Origin: Brevundimonas vesicularis
GTDB taxonomy: Bacteria; Pseudomonadota; Alphaproteobacteria; Caulobacterales; Caulobacteraceae
DNA length: 64,000 nt
Assembly (NCBI RefSeq): GCF_027105095.1
Contig: NZ_CP114278.1
Span: 1,612,001 to 1,676,000, forward strand
Direction: 5' to 3'
A model generated the notes under the pieces. The model did not search any database, was not told where the DNA came from, and saw only the letters and a list, made by a program, of their open reading frames with translations. Shown piece by piece: positions 1 to 8,885 of this stretch (position 1 is the stretch's first letter; every line of letters begins with the position of its first letter). The position numbers and the translations under genes were made by a program.

Positions 1-83
1 GGTCGGTCCGGCGGGCCGACCCGCCGTTGGGATCGTGCGCCAAGCTCGACGACCGCTGCGCTCGACTAAGATCGATTTGGCGT

Positions 84-112
84 CTCAGTGTGCATTCAGG
101 CAAACGCACTGG
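84..112 (+). repeat. CTCAGTGCA palindrome, copy 1
   Basis: The left arm reads CTCAGTGTGCA and the right arm CGCACTGG, with the A-rich part (CAAA) in the right half. It lies upstream of the McrB-like gene and marks the left side of the McrBC interval. An open frame runs through it, but the gene very probably starts downstream. Confidence 0.7.
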
Positions 113-205
113 TCCGAAGGGCTCCTTCGGATTGCTACCGTTGGGCTCCGTCGGGAAAGTTGCAATCACCACTCGACTAGCGCGATTGGCTCACTAGGGT
201 CCCAA

Positions 206-2539
206 GTGGAACTCTCGTTGAAACCGAGAGACCTAAGGGGGATGACGGTGCCGGAACTTCGCGCTCTGTACGAAGAGACCAAACGCAGGCCAGACGATGA
301 GAGCTGGCACAAGGGCTTCGTGGCGGCGTGCGAGCGAGCACGCAACGCAGCAGAAGCTGAGTTTCGATCTGCAGCTTTCCAACAGTCGCTTTGGGAGGAA
401 CGGGAGGTCTCTGGAATTGGCCCGGGGAGCTCCGTAACTGTTCCGGGAGCCTACACGGACGCTGCCGTTGTCGACGTGCTTTGGCGAGTTCGTCAGTACG
501 ATCGGGCGACCGAAGCGCGACAGCTCGCGCAGCAGCTCGACGCCGACTTCAAAACCATAATCGACATGGTTTCGCCTCGATATAGTTCGCGCCGCCCGCT
601 CGCGCGCCTCGTACGTCTGTTCGTGACGCTGCGACCTGAAGACCTGTTCTGCCTCATGGATTGGCATCGGACGATCAAGGTGCGTCAGTACGTCGGGGCA
701 GGCTCGATGAGTCTGGGTTTGATCGGCCAGAACGTCATAGCGCGTCGCACTGCGATCGAGCAGCTTGGTAATCCTTCTTCGATTGCCGAAGCAGTATCTC
801 AGAGCCAGTTTGGCTGGTTTCTCTGGGAAAACATTAAAGCGGCCGACGATGAGGGAACTCGCCCGACGCCTCAGCCTGACCAGCCGCACAGACCGACAGA
901 CGCTCCGACTCTGGCTCTCCTTCCTGCGCAGATGCAGCGCAAGGGGATGTTTTATGTTTCAAACAATCTCGATCTCTTGCTGTCGCTGGTTCGCGCAGCA
1001 GAGCACGGGATGGAGCGAGGTGACCTCGTAAATCAGCTTACCGAGGAAGCTCCTGGACTGAAGCAGTCATCGCGTCAGAACGTCATTGCGCAAGCCGTGT
1101 CCCTAAGCTTGCTGAAAGTAGATGGGGCGGTGCTGACGCTGGGGCCGTCTGGCAAGGCCCTTCTTGAGGGGAGTGCCGCTGCTGACATTCTCACGCCAAC
1201 GTTCGTGCGAAACGTTTTTGGATTCGGGCTCGTCCTCGCGGACCTGCGCGATGAAACCGCCAAGACCCTCGGCGAAATAGCCAAACGTTGTCGCGACTAC
1301 TACGCCGGTTGGACGACTGATTTTGCACCTAACTCGCTGGTGAGATGGCTTCGCGACCTCGGTCTCGCTGAGATCGACGGGGGTGGAAAGCTCGCTAGAG
1401 TCACGCTCACAGAGGCCGGAGAGTACTGGGCTAGTGGTATTCCAGACGACATCAGGGACCCTGCTCAACTCCCGAAACCGTCAGACCCGATCGCCATAGC
1501 GATTGACGTCGAGCAAGAAGCTGCAGTCTCTGATGTCGTGCTCAAAACCGTCGATGTTGAGCGCGTGATCGCGCGCTTCAAAGCCGACGATGAACTACAA
1601 CGTTTCGTTTTCGACGACGCTCAGATCAGACTTGTTCATGCCGCGCTTCATGCAGGCGACAGCAAGCGATTTATCTTGCTGGCTGGCCTGTCAGGCACCG
1701 GCAAGACATCGATGGCGCGGACTTATGCGCGCGCTTACTGCGACGAGCTGGGGCTTGGCGTCGAGCAACATTACGAGCAGGTTTCGGTCTGGCCTGATTG
1801 GACCGATCCGTCCGGGTTGCTGGGCTATACGAACCCGCTGGCGGATCCACCGATCTTCCACGAAACCCCGGCACTTCGTCTTTTGCTCCGAGCGCATGCG
1901 CATCCCGAAGAGCCTTATTTCCTCTGCCTCGATGAAATGAACCTCGCGCGAGTAGAGCACTATTTCGCGCCCTTCCTAACCGCAATGGAGGGACGGGGAG
2001 GGCGTCTAGTGCTTCATGGTGGAGCCGATGCTGTCGATCAAATTCCGTCGAGCATCCCCTGGCCTAAAAACCTCTTTTTGATCGGCACCGTCAACATGGA
2101 TGAGACGACGCACCCCTTCTCCGACAAGGTGCTCGATCGCGCGTTCACGTTCGAGTTCTGGACAGCTGATGTCGCGAAGTGGGCTGAAAAGAATGCGCTG
2201 TCGTACGAAGCAGTGATGCGTGAGGAGGTGCTGGGTGTGCTCGGCGATCTCTATGGGGCGCTCGAGCCGGCTCGGCGACACTTCGGGTATCGCACGTTCG
2301 ATGAGGTGCTCAGGTTCTGCGGAGGGAATCACGGGCTTTCGGTAGCGGAGGGCCTGGATGCGGCGGTGATCGCAAAAGTGCTGCCCAAAGTCCGCGGGGA
2401 AGACACCGCGACGCTTAGGAAAGCTCTTGCTGACGCACACGCTGTTTGCTCAGCGCATGCGCTGGAAGCGTCCGCCCATAAGCTGAGGGCGATGCAGGAT
2501 TCGCTGGTCTCGCAGGGCATGGTTCGGTTTTGGTCATAG
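206..2539 (+). CDS. McrB-like AAA+ GTPase, motor subunit of a type IV restriction system
   Basis: This is the nucleotide-driven motor of a modification-dependent (McrBC-type) restriction system, which would move DNA for the nuclease encoded next. The C-terminal third is an AAA+ domain of the McrB kind: Walker A GLSGTGKT at about residues 494-501, Walker B CLDEMNLARVEHYF from about 574, and the diagnostic GTVNMDETTHPFSDKVLDRA segment near 627. The N-terminal 450 residues have no motif I recognise and may hold the DNA-recognition part. The frame is open from 35, but that stretch crosses a repeat. GTG 206 has AGGG six bases upstream. ATG 242 is also possible, although its purine run almost touches it. 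The downstream gene overlaps by ten bases, which indicates one operon. Confidence 0.85.
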   Translation: MELSLKPRDLRGMTVPELRALYEETKRRPDDESWHKGFVAACERARNAAEAEFRSAAFQQSLWEEREVSGIGPGSSVTVPGAYTDAAVVDVLWRVRQYDRATEARQLAQQLDADFKTIIDMVSPRYSSRRPLARLVRLFVTLRPEDLFCLMDWHRTIKVRQYVGAGSMSLGLIGQNVIARRTAIEQLGNPSSIAEAVSQSQFGWFLWENIKAADDEGTRPTPQPDQPHRPTDAPTLALLPAQMQRKGMFYVSNNLDLLLSLVRAAEHGMERGDLVNQLTEEAPGLKQSSRQNVIAQAVSLSLLKVDGAVLTLGPSGKALLEGSAAADILTPTFVRNVFGFGLVLADLRDETAKTLGEIAKRCRDYYAGWTTDFAPNSLVRWLRDLGLAEIDGGGKLARVTLTEAGEYWASGIPDDIRDPAQLPKPSDPIAIAIDVEQEAAVSDVVLKTVDVERVIARFKADDELQRFVFDDAQIRLVHAALHAGDSKRFILLAGLSGTGKTSMARTYARAYCDELGLGVEQHYEQVSVWPDWTDPSGLLGYTNPLADPPIFHETPALRLLLRAHAHPEEPYFLCLDEMNLARVEHYFAPFLTAMEGRGGRLVLHGGADAVDQIPSSIPWPKNLFLIGTVNMDETTHPFSDKVLDRAFTFEFWTADVAKWAEKNALSYEAVMREEVLGVLGDLYGALEPARRHFGYRTFDEVLRFCGGNHGLSVAEGLDAAVIAKVLPKVRGEDTATLRKALADAHAVCSAHALEASAHKLRAMQDSLVSQGMVRFWS

Positions 2540-4149
2540 GCCGCTTCACTAGCAAAGATGCCTGGAGCAAAGGTCAGGTCAACGCTCTCTCGCTGGGCGC
2601 GAACGGCTGGATATGCGCGGAGGGGCAACGCGTAATCTTGCGAACTTTTAGCGTGAGGCTGCCCCAGCTGCGGTCGAGTGGCTCGCGCATCGAGCACTCC
2701 GAGATCACGCAGGTCGAAGATGGTTTTGAAGCACGGTATGAATTTCTGATCGACACCTGGGCGGGCAGGATGGCTGTCGAGCTTTGCGTGGATGACGTCG
2801 TCTGCGATCAAATCACGCTCGACATCCGGCCGAGCGATAATAAGCTCAGTGAGGCGGAGTTTGACGACATGCTTGAAGAGCTGTCGGTCCGCTCCCCCAC
2901 GCTTCTGTGGGGACTATCCCAAGGCAAAACAGGCGGCAGCGAGGCAGGCCAAGCGCCGGCGGTCGTCCACCCCATTGTGGTAGATGCGCTGCTGCCCATA
3001 TTCGAGCGCCTTGTGCGACGGTTTATGGCTGATCCGCCAAAAGTACGGCGTGTCACGCGGCAGCTGGCCCAGTTTGATCTGACTCGCCGGGCGGACGTCG
3101 CGACACTGCGCTGGCTTGGTCGCCGACCTATTTTGCTTTCATCCTTACGAAAGCGCGAACTGGCCGGAGACGCACAACGAGCCCTCATTGATCAGCCGGT
3201 CGGGATCGAGACCTTCGACCATCCAGTAACACGCTACTTCGCCCACCTGTTAGGTCGGGTGACAGCGCGTCTTGACCAAAGCGCGGCCATTCTGCGTAAG
3301 CGAGCTGGTCCATTTGAAGATCCGGCATCAGAGGCCCACGCAGAGATTCTTGCTGAACGACTAGATGCTGCGCGGGGCCGTCTGAACTCGCTTGCAGAGA
3401 GCCGCGTGTTTCGTCGCGCTGGTCGTGAGCCGCCTGCGGAAACCGCGCTCCAGCAGATCGGAGACCACCCGCTCTACAGCGCGATCCAACGTCTGGGCAG
3501 ACGACTACTGGATCCAGGTCTTGGTTATGATGTCAGCGGCAATTTAGAAGCGGCTTTAAAGCGCACGTATGATCTATTCGAGCTATTTACGCTGTACCGG
3601 CTGATCGACGAAGTTGAGGCGACGCTCGGGGCGGGATGGCGGCTTTCAAAAGTTAATCTGCGCGCAATGGCTAGACGCGAGGAGCGACCATCGAATCAGG
3701 CAAGTTGGTGGTTCGTCGGTCCACGCCTGGAGACTATCGAACTGAGGTATCAACAGTGGTTTTCGCGCGCCAAGGATGTTGAGGATCAGCGCAACTTTGG
3801 CAGTCTGTCCGGGGTTAACGTTCCCGACTATGTCTTGATACGACGTCGCGCCGGAAAGGTCGTGTCGTGGGTCATTCTCGACGCCAAGTATCGCGCAAGC
3901 CGCCAGCCAATCGATCAAGGGTTGGGAGACATCCATCGATACCGGGACGCCCTGCGTGTCAGGGGCGTGCGCGCGGATGCCGCCTTCATCATCGTGCCGC
4001 GGGTTTCGGACGATAAAGCGATCTACGCACAGAGCGCTTACCACTCAGTGCACCGGTTTGGCGTATTGCAGCTAACAGGCCAAGGCTGGAGCGCGCCAAT
4101 CTTCTATGCGCTGGGCGTCTTGCATCAGCTAAAAGCGGCTTCGGTGTAG
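2530..4149 (+). CDS. McrC-like DUF2357-type restriction nuclease
   Basis: Likely nuclease partner of the McrB-like motor. A long N-terminal part is followed by a C-terminal PD-(D/E)XK core: PDYVLIRR, then VILDAKYRAS near residues 433-458, where the D and the D-x-K pair fit the metal-binding site of McrC and DUF2357 proteins. At 539 residues it is longer than classical E. coli McrC and closer to the DUF2357 group. It starts at TTG 2530 inside the end of the motor gene, consistent with translational coupling. Its stop codon TAG (4147-4149) lies inside a palindromic repeat, so the repeat abuts the coding end exactly. The target modification cannot be read from the sequence. Confidence 0.8.
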   Translation: MVIGRFTSKDAWSKGQVNALSLGANGWICAEGQRVILRTFSVRLPQLRSSGSRIEHSEITQVEDGFEARYEFLIDTWAGRMAVELCVDDVVCDQITLDIRPSDNKLSEAEFDDMLEELSVRSPTLLWGLSQGKTGGSEAGQAPAVVHPIVVDALLPIFERLVRRFMADPPKVRRVTRQLAQFDLTRRADVATLRWLGRRPILLSSLRKRELAGDAQRALIDQPVGIETFDHPVTRYFAHLLGRVTARLDQSAAILRKRAGPFEDPASEAHAEILAERLDAARGRLNSLAESRVFRRAGREPPAETALQQIGDHPLYSAIQRLGRRLLDPGLGYDVSGNLEAALKRTYDLFELFTLYRLIDEVEATLGAGWRLSKVNLRAMARREERPSNQASWWFVGPRLETIELRYQQWFSRAKDVEDQRNFGSLSGVNVPDYVLIRRRAGKVVSWVILDAKYRASRQPIDQGLGDIHRYRDALRVRGVRADAAFIIVPRVSDDKAIYAQSAYHSVHRFGVLQLTGQGWSAPIFYALGVLHQLKAASV

Positions 4150-4169
4150 ATGGGGGATTTCGCACTGAG
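4144..4169 (+). repeat. CTCAGTGCA palindrome, copy 2 (left arm degenerate)
   Basis: The right arm CGCACTGAG is intact. The left part reads GTGTAGATGGGGG, matching the GGTAGAT form of copy 6. It contains the stop codon of the DUF2357 nuclease gene and closes the McrBC interval. Confidence 0.55.
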
Positions 4170-4196
4170 CGGATGAGCTGCGGTGGCAGGCCTAAA

Positions 4197-4886
4197 TCAT
4201 GCCAGTCCGCTGAGGCGTTTCGCCTCAGCGAGGCACGCAAGGATTTCGGTACGATCCTCGGTGCTTAGGAGCTTAAACCGGCTGAGGTGGGGAAGGGCGA
4301 GCACGACGCGGCCGTCTGGAGCTTGGTAGAGCTCCGCAAAATGGCGACGCCAGCCCACGTCCAAACGTCGAGTACCTGACGCTTGCAACAAACGCGCTAA
4401 CTCTCGCCCGGCCTCCTTTCCGAGAGAAACCCAGAGCGTGATTGTCGGCGATACACGAGCGATGTGCTGCCACAAGGGACGACAGGCTCTGACCGCCGCA
4501 TGTGGGTCGGGAAGGCTGTTCCAGGACTGGCTTCTGAATGGCACGAGTTGCGCCGCGAATACTTCGCTGCTGTCTACGCTGAGCGCTTCCAGCAGCAATT
4601 TGATTTGACACTGCAGTGGGTTGAGCGAGCCATTGGCGCCCCATGGCTGATCGACATACGCCAGACCGTCGTCGTCCCAATCCCAATAGGCTTCGGCGGC
4701 CTGTTCAGGGCTCGACTCGTCACCACCGCCGGGGTTCAGCCCGATGATGCCCAGTCGGGCGGTCTTTAGTCGCGCCTCTGGGCAATACATGAATGACCAG
4801 CCCATACGGTATTCGGGCCGATCAGCGAAGTGCGCTTCGTAGAGGGCGGTGAGGGCGGTTTTTTCGAACGGGGACGATTGCGACAT
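4197..4886 (-). CDS. Uracil-DNA-glycosylase-fold protein
   Basis: A 229-residue protein that resembles the uracil-DNA glycosylase superfamily. GIIGLNPGGG near residues 46-55 fits motif A, where the water-activating region follows a G-x-NPG turn. LPHLSRF near residues 199-205 sits where the family has its HPS-type DNA-intercalating motif. The middle segments (QIKLLLEAL, the NSLPDP region, and a conserved W before ITLWVSLG) fit the fold. A role in base excision or in sensing altered bases is an inference. It lies opposite to and directly after the McrBC-like pair, so both could respond to modified DNA. It starts at ATG 4886 with only a weak purine run upstream. It could instead be an uncharacterised family with the same fold. 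Confidence 0.5.
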   Translation of the reverse strand: MSQSSPFEKTALTALYEAHFADRPEYRMGWSFMYCPEARLKTARLGIIGLNPGGGDESSPEQAAEAYWDWDDDGLAYVDQPWGANGSLNPLQCQIKLLLEALSVDSSEVFAAQLVPFRSQSWNSLPDPHAAVRACRPLWQHIARVSPTITLWVSLGKEAGRELARLLQASGTRRLDVGWRRHFAELYQAPDGRVVLALPHLSRFKLLSTEDRTEILACLAEAKRLSGLA

Positions 4887-4999
4887 GGGCTATCCGTCGA
4901 GGTTGTCTGGCGGAATGGAAGATACTGCAGCTGGTGCCCTCGCTGAGGGAAAGTGCACCGGAAGCCCGCTCGGCTTTGAAGTCGATCGCGCCGGCTCCG

Positions 5000-5480
5000 T
5001 CAGAAAAACGGGTCGCTCAGCACGATCACGCCGCTTGAAATGCTCACCATAACGTTGTCCGGCTTTAAAAGATCGACGCCGACCCCCGAAGCGCTAGCGT
5101 GCTGGAATGCCAGGCAGGCGGCGGTTGCGAGTCCAAACGGATCGGTGAGGGAGTGCACCTGGTCTTAATGATCTCAGCCACGAACCAGCTTGACCAAGAT
5201 GCCAATTCTATTGACGTCATCGGACGCAGCTTCTCCAGAATGAGCCCTGTCCATTCCAGATGAGCGCCGGTGATCCGGTAGATTGTTGCTAAGCCGGGCA
5301 GCGATGGGTTCGTGCGGATGAAGATAGCAAACGCGGCCATGCCGGGATCATCACTCAGCTTGTAGACCACGCTCCGACGAGGCCTCGCCAGAACGTAGGC
5401 TCCAGAGCCTCCAGCTCCGATGAAAGCTGCGCTGCGCAGACTGAAAATGCTGCTGCTTGGTGATGAGACGACAGGCCGAG
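5000..5480 (-). pseudogene. Small protein-kinase-like gene, frameshifted
   Basis: Two reading frames together spell one kinase-like protein. The first frame gives FIGAGGSGAYVLARPRR, then SVVYKLSDDPGMAAF and EWTGLILEKLRPM. Near 5160 the sense jumps to another frame that continues HSLTDPFGLATAACLAFQ, then LLKPDNVMV and VIVLSDPFF, ending at TGA 5000. The Gly-rich loop, K in VYKL, the KPDNVM segment and the final DP resemble the ATP loop, catalytic asparagine and metal aspartate of small aminoglycoside-kinase or phage-type kinases. No ATG is seen for the first frame, so the 5' end is also unclear. One missing base would explain the break. Confidence 0.5.
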
Positions 5481-5540
5481 GCGACTAGAAGGGTCGTGAA
5501 TCGCATCAGTTCGGTCTGCTCTTCTCGCGACAAAGATCTG

Positions 5541-5568
5541 TCATAGTGCACATTCGGAAAGCACACTG
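5541..5568 (+). repeat. CTCAGTGCA palindrome, copy 3
   Basis: Reads TCATAGTGCACATTCGG then AAAGCACACTG. Both arms are recognisable, with two mismatches in the right arm. It separates the kinase-like pseudogene from the lipoprotein pair. Confidence 0.6.
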
Positions 5569-5691
5569 CGCGCGAAAAAGATTCCGTAGTTTCGCTGGTG
5601 AAGCACTGCCGAGTGCTGGCGGGCGCAGTGGGGATTTTCATCTCTTTGGCTAACCGAAACCCAATCTGAGGTGGTAGGACGGCACAGTGGA

Positions 5692-6492
5692 ATGGGGGCA
5701 GATTTGAAAAAACTGATGCTAGCGGCTTTCATTGCCGCGTCTTTTCTATGCGGTTGCGGCGACAAAACTCCGAAAACCCCAGCCGGAACGGACGGGGAAA
5801 TTTCCGCCGTTGCGTTACAGCCGAATGCTCGGTGCATTGCTCCTGAGACTGTTGAGCAGCTCAAAACGATGGCATTCGATGCAGCCCGACGTCTGTCGAC
5901 GGCCGATCCGGTTCGTATGAATGATCTCCAGCGGCAATCGATCGCCAAGCTAGAGATGCCGCTTTTGAACGCGCACGATAAGGCGCTAGATCGCACAACC
6001 TGTTCGGGCCGTCTTCGCATTGAAGTGCCCGTCGGCGCCCGCAGTCTGTTTGGTCCTGATGACCTAGTCGCCGATGTGACATACTCAATGCAACCAGCCG
6101 CAGACGGAACCGGGCTTGTCTACCAAGTTGACCAGTTTGGGCGCATTCCAGGTCTGATTGGCTATGCCGATCTGGGTCAGTTCAACCAAAGCCGCTCCGG
6201 AAGTTCTGCACCGGCGACCGCGCCATCACTCAGTGTCCAGCCATCGGCATCTGTCGGAATCGCGAGCTTCGATTGCCGCCGCGCTCGCACCTCGGTCGAG
6301 CAGATGATCTGTGCAGACCCTCGTTTGGGCGAACTCGATCGTCAAATGGCAGCCGCCTATGCGCGCCGGCGCCAAGCTCAGCCGGGATCTGGAAGTGAGC
6401 AGACTGCTTGGATCGCGATGCGCAACACGTGCTCGGATACTGGCTGCCTATACAAAGTGTACGAAGATCGGATCCTTCAACTCAGCGACTGA
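5692..6492 (+). CDS. Lipoprotein with C-terminal LprI-type domain
   Basis: A secreted lipoprotein of about 266 residues. From ATG 5692 the N-terminus is a short signal peptide ending in a lipobox, FLCGC. A region of about 160 residues follows that I do not recognise. The last 80 residues match the LprI (DUF1311) pattern of lysozyme-inhibitor-like proteins: FDCRRARTSVEQMICADPRL, then ELDRQMAAAY, WIAMRNTC, CLYKVYEDRI, with paired cysteines. The likely place is the periplasmic face of an envelope membrane, and binding of a lysozyme is possible but unproven. An in-frame GTG at 5671 is a poorer start. It is followed 51 bases later by another lipoprotein gene on the same strand. Confidence 0.7.
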   Translation: MGADLKKLMLAAFIAASFLCGCGDKTPKTPAGTDGEISAVALQPNARCIAPETVEQLKTMAFDAARRLSTADPVRMNDLQRQSIAKLEMPLLNAHDKALDRTTCSGRLRIEVPVGARSLFGPDDLVADVTYSMQPAADGTGLVYQVDQFGRIPGLIGYADLGQFNQSRSGSSAPATAPSLSVQPSASVGIASFDCRRARTSVEQMICADPRLGELDRQMAAAYARRRQAQPGSGSEQTAWIAMRNTCSDTGCLYKVYEDRILQLSD

Positions 6493-6543
6493 TTAGGTTC
6501 TCGCCTTTGAGGCTCCGACCTTTGAATGCGCTTGGAGATTAGC

Positions 6544-7311
6544 GTGAAACCCATTCCCGTCATCGCGCTCGGTTGCCTTCTGCTGATCAGCTGCGACCGA
6601 TCGCCTAAACCAAAAGCGCCGGCCGACCGCGCTTCTGCCGAAGCTGGACCAGCAGCCGCCGTCGTCACGCCGACAGCGGATCCGCTTACCCCTGACCAGC
6701 TCACCGCGCTGGCGTTCAGAGTCGCGTGGGGCGGGCCGCCCCCGATCGCGCGTGAGGAAGGGACAGGCAACCAGACCGACACGCGGACCTATCGGTCCGG
6801 CAAGCTCATTGCGCTTGAGGGCGACCGATACGCTCTCATCTCTGACGGGCAGGGAGGGGAAGGACACGTCAGTTCGGGCTCGCTCTCCATCCACTATTTG
6901 CAGCGCACCGGAGACAGCTTCACGCGCATCGGCAGCTGGCCTGGGTTTCTCGTTTCAGGGACGTGGGGTGCGCCGCCGACATGGAAGATAAGAACCGATC
7001 TGACCCCGTCACCGACGCTGGTCGCCGAGGCTGGCGGGACCTGGCAGGGCTACACCTGCACTTGGGCACACGTGATTGAACTCGCCCCGGATAAGCCCGT
7101 CGTGCGGATCGATCAGATCCCGACCTCCTATAGCGACGGCGGGGCGCGCGAAGAGGGGGAGACCAAGAGCATGGAGGGGGTCTTGATCCCCGGTCAGAAG
7201 GGCAAGTCGATGCGCGTTCGCTACACCGGCGACGTGGATGCGACCGTCGTCTACGCGAAGGTCGGCGAGAGCTACGACCCGGTCAATCTGCCCGAGCTGC
7301 TGAGCTGCTGA
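6544..7311 (+). CDS. Putative lipoprotein, unknown function
   Basis: From GTG 6544, preceded by GGAG at a good distance, the product begins MKPIPVIALGCLLLISCDRS: a signal peptide with lipobox LLISC. A proline/alanine-rich linker follows, then a globular part of about 200 residues with no family I can name. Several G-x-W and Y-rich strands suggest a beta-rich fold. An in-frame ATG at 6526 exists, but the Shine-Dalgarno-like run lies after it. It probably shares a transcript with the LprI-type lipoprotein upstream, which suggests a joint envelope role. Confidence 0.6.
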   Translation: MKPIPVIALGCLLLISCDRSPKPKAPADRASAEAGPAAAVVTPTADPLTPDQLTALAFRVAWGGPPPIAREEGTGNQTDTRTYRSGKLIALEGDRYALISDGQGGEGHVSSGSLSIHYLQRTGDSFTRIGSWPGFLVSGTWGAPPTWKIRTDLTPSPTLVAEAGGTWQGYTCTWAHVIELAPDKPVVRIDQIPTSYSDGGAREEGETKSMEGVLIPGQKGKSMRVRYTGDVDATVVYAKVGESYDPVNLPELLSC

Positions 7312-7326
7312 GTCTCCGAACCACTG

Positions 7327-7349
7327 TCTTAGGGTAGAAATGCACTGAG
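7327..7349 (+). repeat. CTCAGTGCA palindrome, copy 4 (shortened centre)
   Basis: Reads TCTTAGGGTAG then AAATGCACTGAG. The right arm is perfect, while the centre is about six bases shorter than in other copies. It lies between convergent genes. Confidence 0.6.
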
Positions 7350-7403
7350 CACTCCCGGCACGAACGGTCTGAGATCGATCAGTGGCGCTCCGCAGCATCC
7401 CTG

Positions 7404-8225
7404 TCAGTCTCGCCTTATCAATCGGGGAACGTCGTATCGTTTGCCGTCGAAGGGTAGGCCGATCGTACGCGGAAGCTCGGTTCGATCTGTTGTTGCGCAT
7501 TCCCCGTTTTTCCCTTCTTTGGAGCTTCTGCGGGTCGTGCGCTCAAGAACCGAAATGTCTTGCCCGTGCGGACCGGGAACCATTCTTAGAATTCGCTCTG
7601 TCGCGACGGTGTTTCCGGCGCAGGACAAATCCCATTCCCCGACACGACGATAGACAACCAGATTTTCAATGACAGGCGAGATTGCACCGTTGCGCACTTC
7701 GTAGAGAGACAGTGTCGTGTCCGAGAAGGGATTGGGGCGCGAACTCCCGGCCCAGTCACGTTTGACCCCGAAAGCAAGTCGATCCGTGCCGAGCCGGTAT
7801 GGCGCGGTGTCAAACGAAATGGCGGAGAGCCGAATGGCGTCGTCATCCATGGCGTGGGGAAGACGAAGCCGTTGGCGGGGCATGCCCGTGGCTTCGTCGA
7901 CAATGAGCACATCCAGATCGCCCGACGTTCCGTCCACGCGCACCTCGGCGATCAGCGGAACGGCTACGAGCACCAGCCCAGGCTGACCTCGCCAGCGTCG
8001 GCAGACTATGGCGTGAGGGTTGATTGATGACGGAGAGGGAAGGGTGAGGGTACGACTGCCTATCCGTAGGCTACGCTCGCCTTCCGCCACAGCGCCCGGG
8101 TAGGCTTGACGCACAAGCTCGACGACATCTCCGCACTCCTGATCCTGCGCGCTGGCTAGCGTTGGCGCGCACAACGCCAGTGTCAAAGCCAGCCCAGGGA
8201 GGATCCATTGATAGAGCGTCTTCAT
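7404..8225 (-). CDS. Secreted protein, unknown function
   Basis: ATG 8225 has GGAG seven bases upstream; the ATG at 8231 is too close to it. The product (273 residues) starts with a clear signal peptide (QWILPGLALTLALCAP, cleavage after ASA) and is probably periplasmic. There are three or four cysteines in the mature part (ECGDVV, IVCRRW, LSCAGN, GECATT), which could pair as two disulfides. Segments such as LYEVRNGAISPVIENLVV suggest beta strands. I recognise no family. The gene is convergent with the lipoprotein pair, with one palindrome between. Confidence 0.6.
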   Translation of the reverse strand: MKTLYQWILPGLALTLALCAPTLASAQDQECGDVVELVRQAYPGAVAEGERSLRIGSRTLTLPSPSSINPHAIVCRRWRGQPGLVLVAVPLIAEVRVDGTSGDLDVLIVDEATGMPRQRLRLPHAMDDDAIRLSAISFDTAPYRLGTDRLAFGVKRDWAGSSRPNPFSDTTLSLYEVRNGAISPVIENLVVYRRVGEWDLSCAGNTVATERILRMVPGPHGQDISVLERTTRRSSKEGKNGECATTDRTELPRTIGLPFDGKRYDVPRLIRRD

Positions 8226-8559
8226 CCCCATTCTCCTTCAGGCGCTGGCGGCCTGTTTGTCCGCCTGCGAGATCATTGAGGCTACCTCGAGCTTACTCGC
8301 CAAACCCGAAACGCCGGTGAACACGGGCAGCGCACGAACTTCCACACTGCTGTCTTCTTCGCGGGGAGGGGGCGATTAAGCCCACTGAAGCAAAGAAAGC
8401 GATCATCCGTTATCCTTCCCGAAAGGCTGCACGCTCGCCATTTCCGATTGCGTGGGGTATCGTGACCTTATCGCGGGACAAGATGATAGGGCGCTCGCGG
8501 CTGGAAGAGATCGGTGACGCGCGCCCCACACTGCCGCCTGTCTGGCCCCGGAGCGTTCC
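8226..8559. other. Gene-free stretch
   Basis: I see no convincing coding frame or RNA gene. CCCACTGAAG near 8381 is only a faint echo of the palindrome arm and is not counted as a copy. Confidence 0.4.
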
Positions 8560-8766
8560 GTGACTTATTTCTGTTTCATCGAGTCTTCAATCGTGTCCGT
8601 TCCCCACATGGAACCTTTGGCGGCTCAATCGACGCAGGATGCCCGAAAAGAGGCGATCGCGCTCATGCGCCAACATAGCAGCGCTATCGCAGTTCATATC
8701 TTCGTCGGTGATGTTCGGGTGGATTCCGTCTTGGCTGACGAAGCGTCGCCCGAGCGAAGCCTCTGA
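8560..8766 (+). CDS. Small hypothetical protein (68 aa)
   Basis: Starts at GTG 8560 (MTYFCFIESSIVSVPHMEPL). Hydrophobic strands alternate with a helix (DARKEAIALMRQH) and end VHIFVGDVRVDSVL. This beta-alpha-beta pattern is common among short proteins of Caulobacterales and Rhizobiales that resemble the DUF6894 type. The function is unknown. Its 3' end overlaps a convergent small ORF by about 70 bases, so at most one of the two may be fully real. Confidence 0.45.
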   Translation: MTYFCFIESSIVSVPHMEPLAAQSTQDARKEAIALMRQHSSAIAVHIFVGDVRVDSVLADEASPERSL

Positions 8767-8885
8767 GACGCTCTCCAGTACGCGGCCATCTGCCGGTAAG
8801 CCTTTTGACGGAAGATTTCGGACTCGCCTTCCGCCAAGGCTTCCAAGGCTTCGGCGTGTATTCTGCATTCCTCGGCGTCTTTCAT
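8694..8885 (-). CDS. Small helical hypothetical protein (63 aa)
   Basis: The product begins MKDAEECRIHAEALEALAEG and continues with AYRQMAAYWRASQRL. This matches the widespread short alphaproteobacterial proteins of the form M-K-x-A-E-E-x-R-x-H-A with a later M-A-x-x-W. The role of that group is unknown. The C-terminal 20 residues overlap the convergent gene and look less conserved. Confidence 0.5.
   Translation of the reverse strand: MKDAEECRIHAEALEALAEGESEIFRQKAYRQMAAYWRASQRLRSGDASSAKTESTRTSPTKI

Noticed and set aside
1..34. Hairpin GTCGG/CCGAC at the window start as a terminator
   Set aside because: Short stem, no T-run, and the upstream gene is outside the window.
35..205. N-terminal extension of the McrB-like protein
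   Set aside because: The open frame runs through palindrome copy 1 and shows no protein-like pattern before about 206.
8370..8395. Further palindrome copy near CCCACTGAAG
   Set aside because: Only a partial right arm; no left arm or A-rich centre at the right distance.
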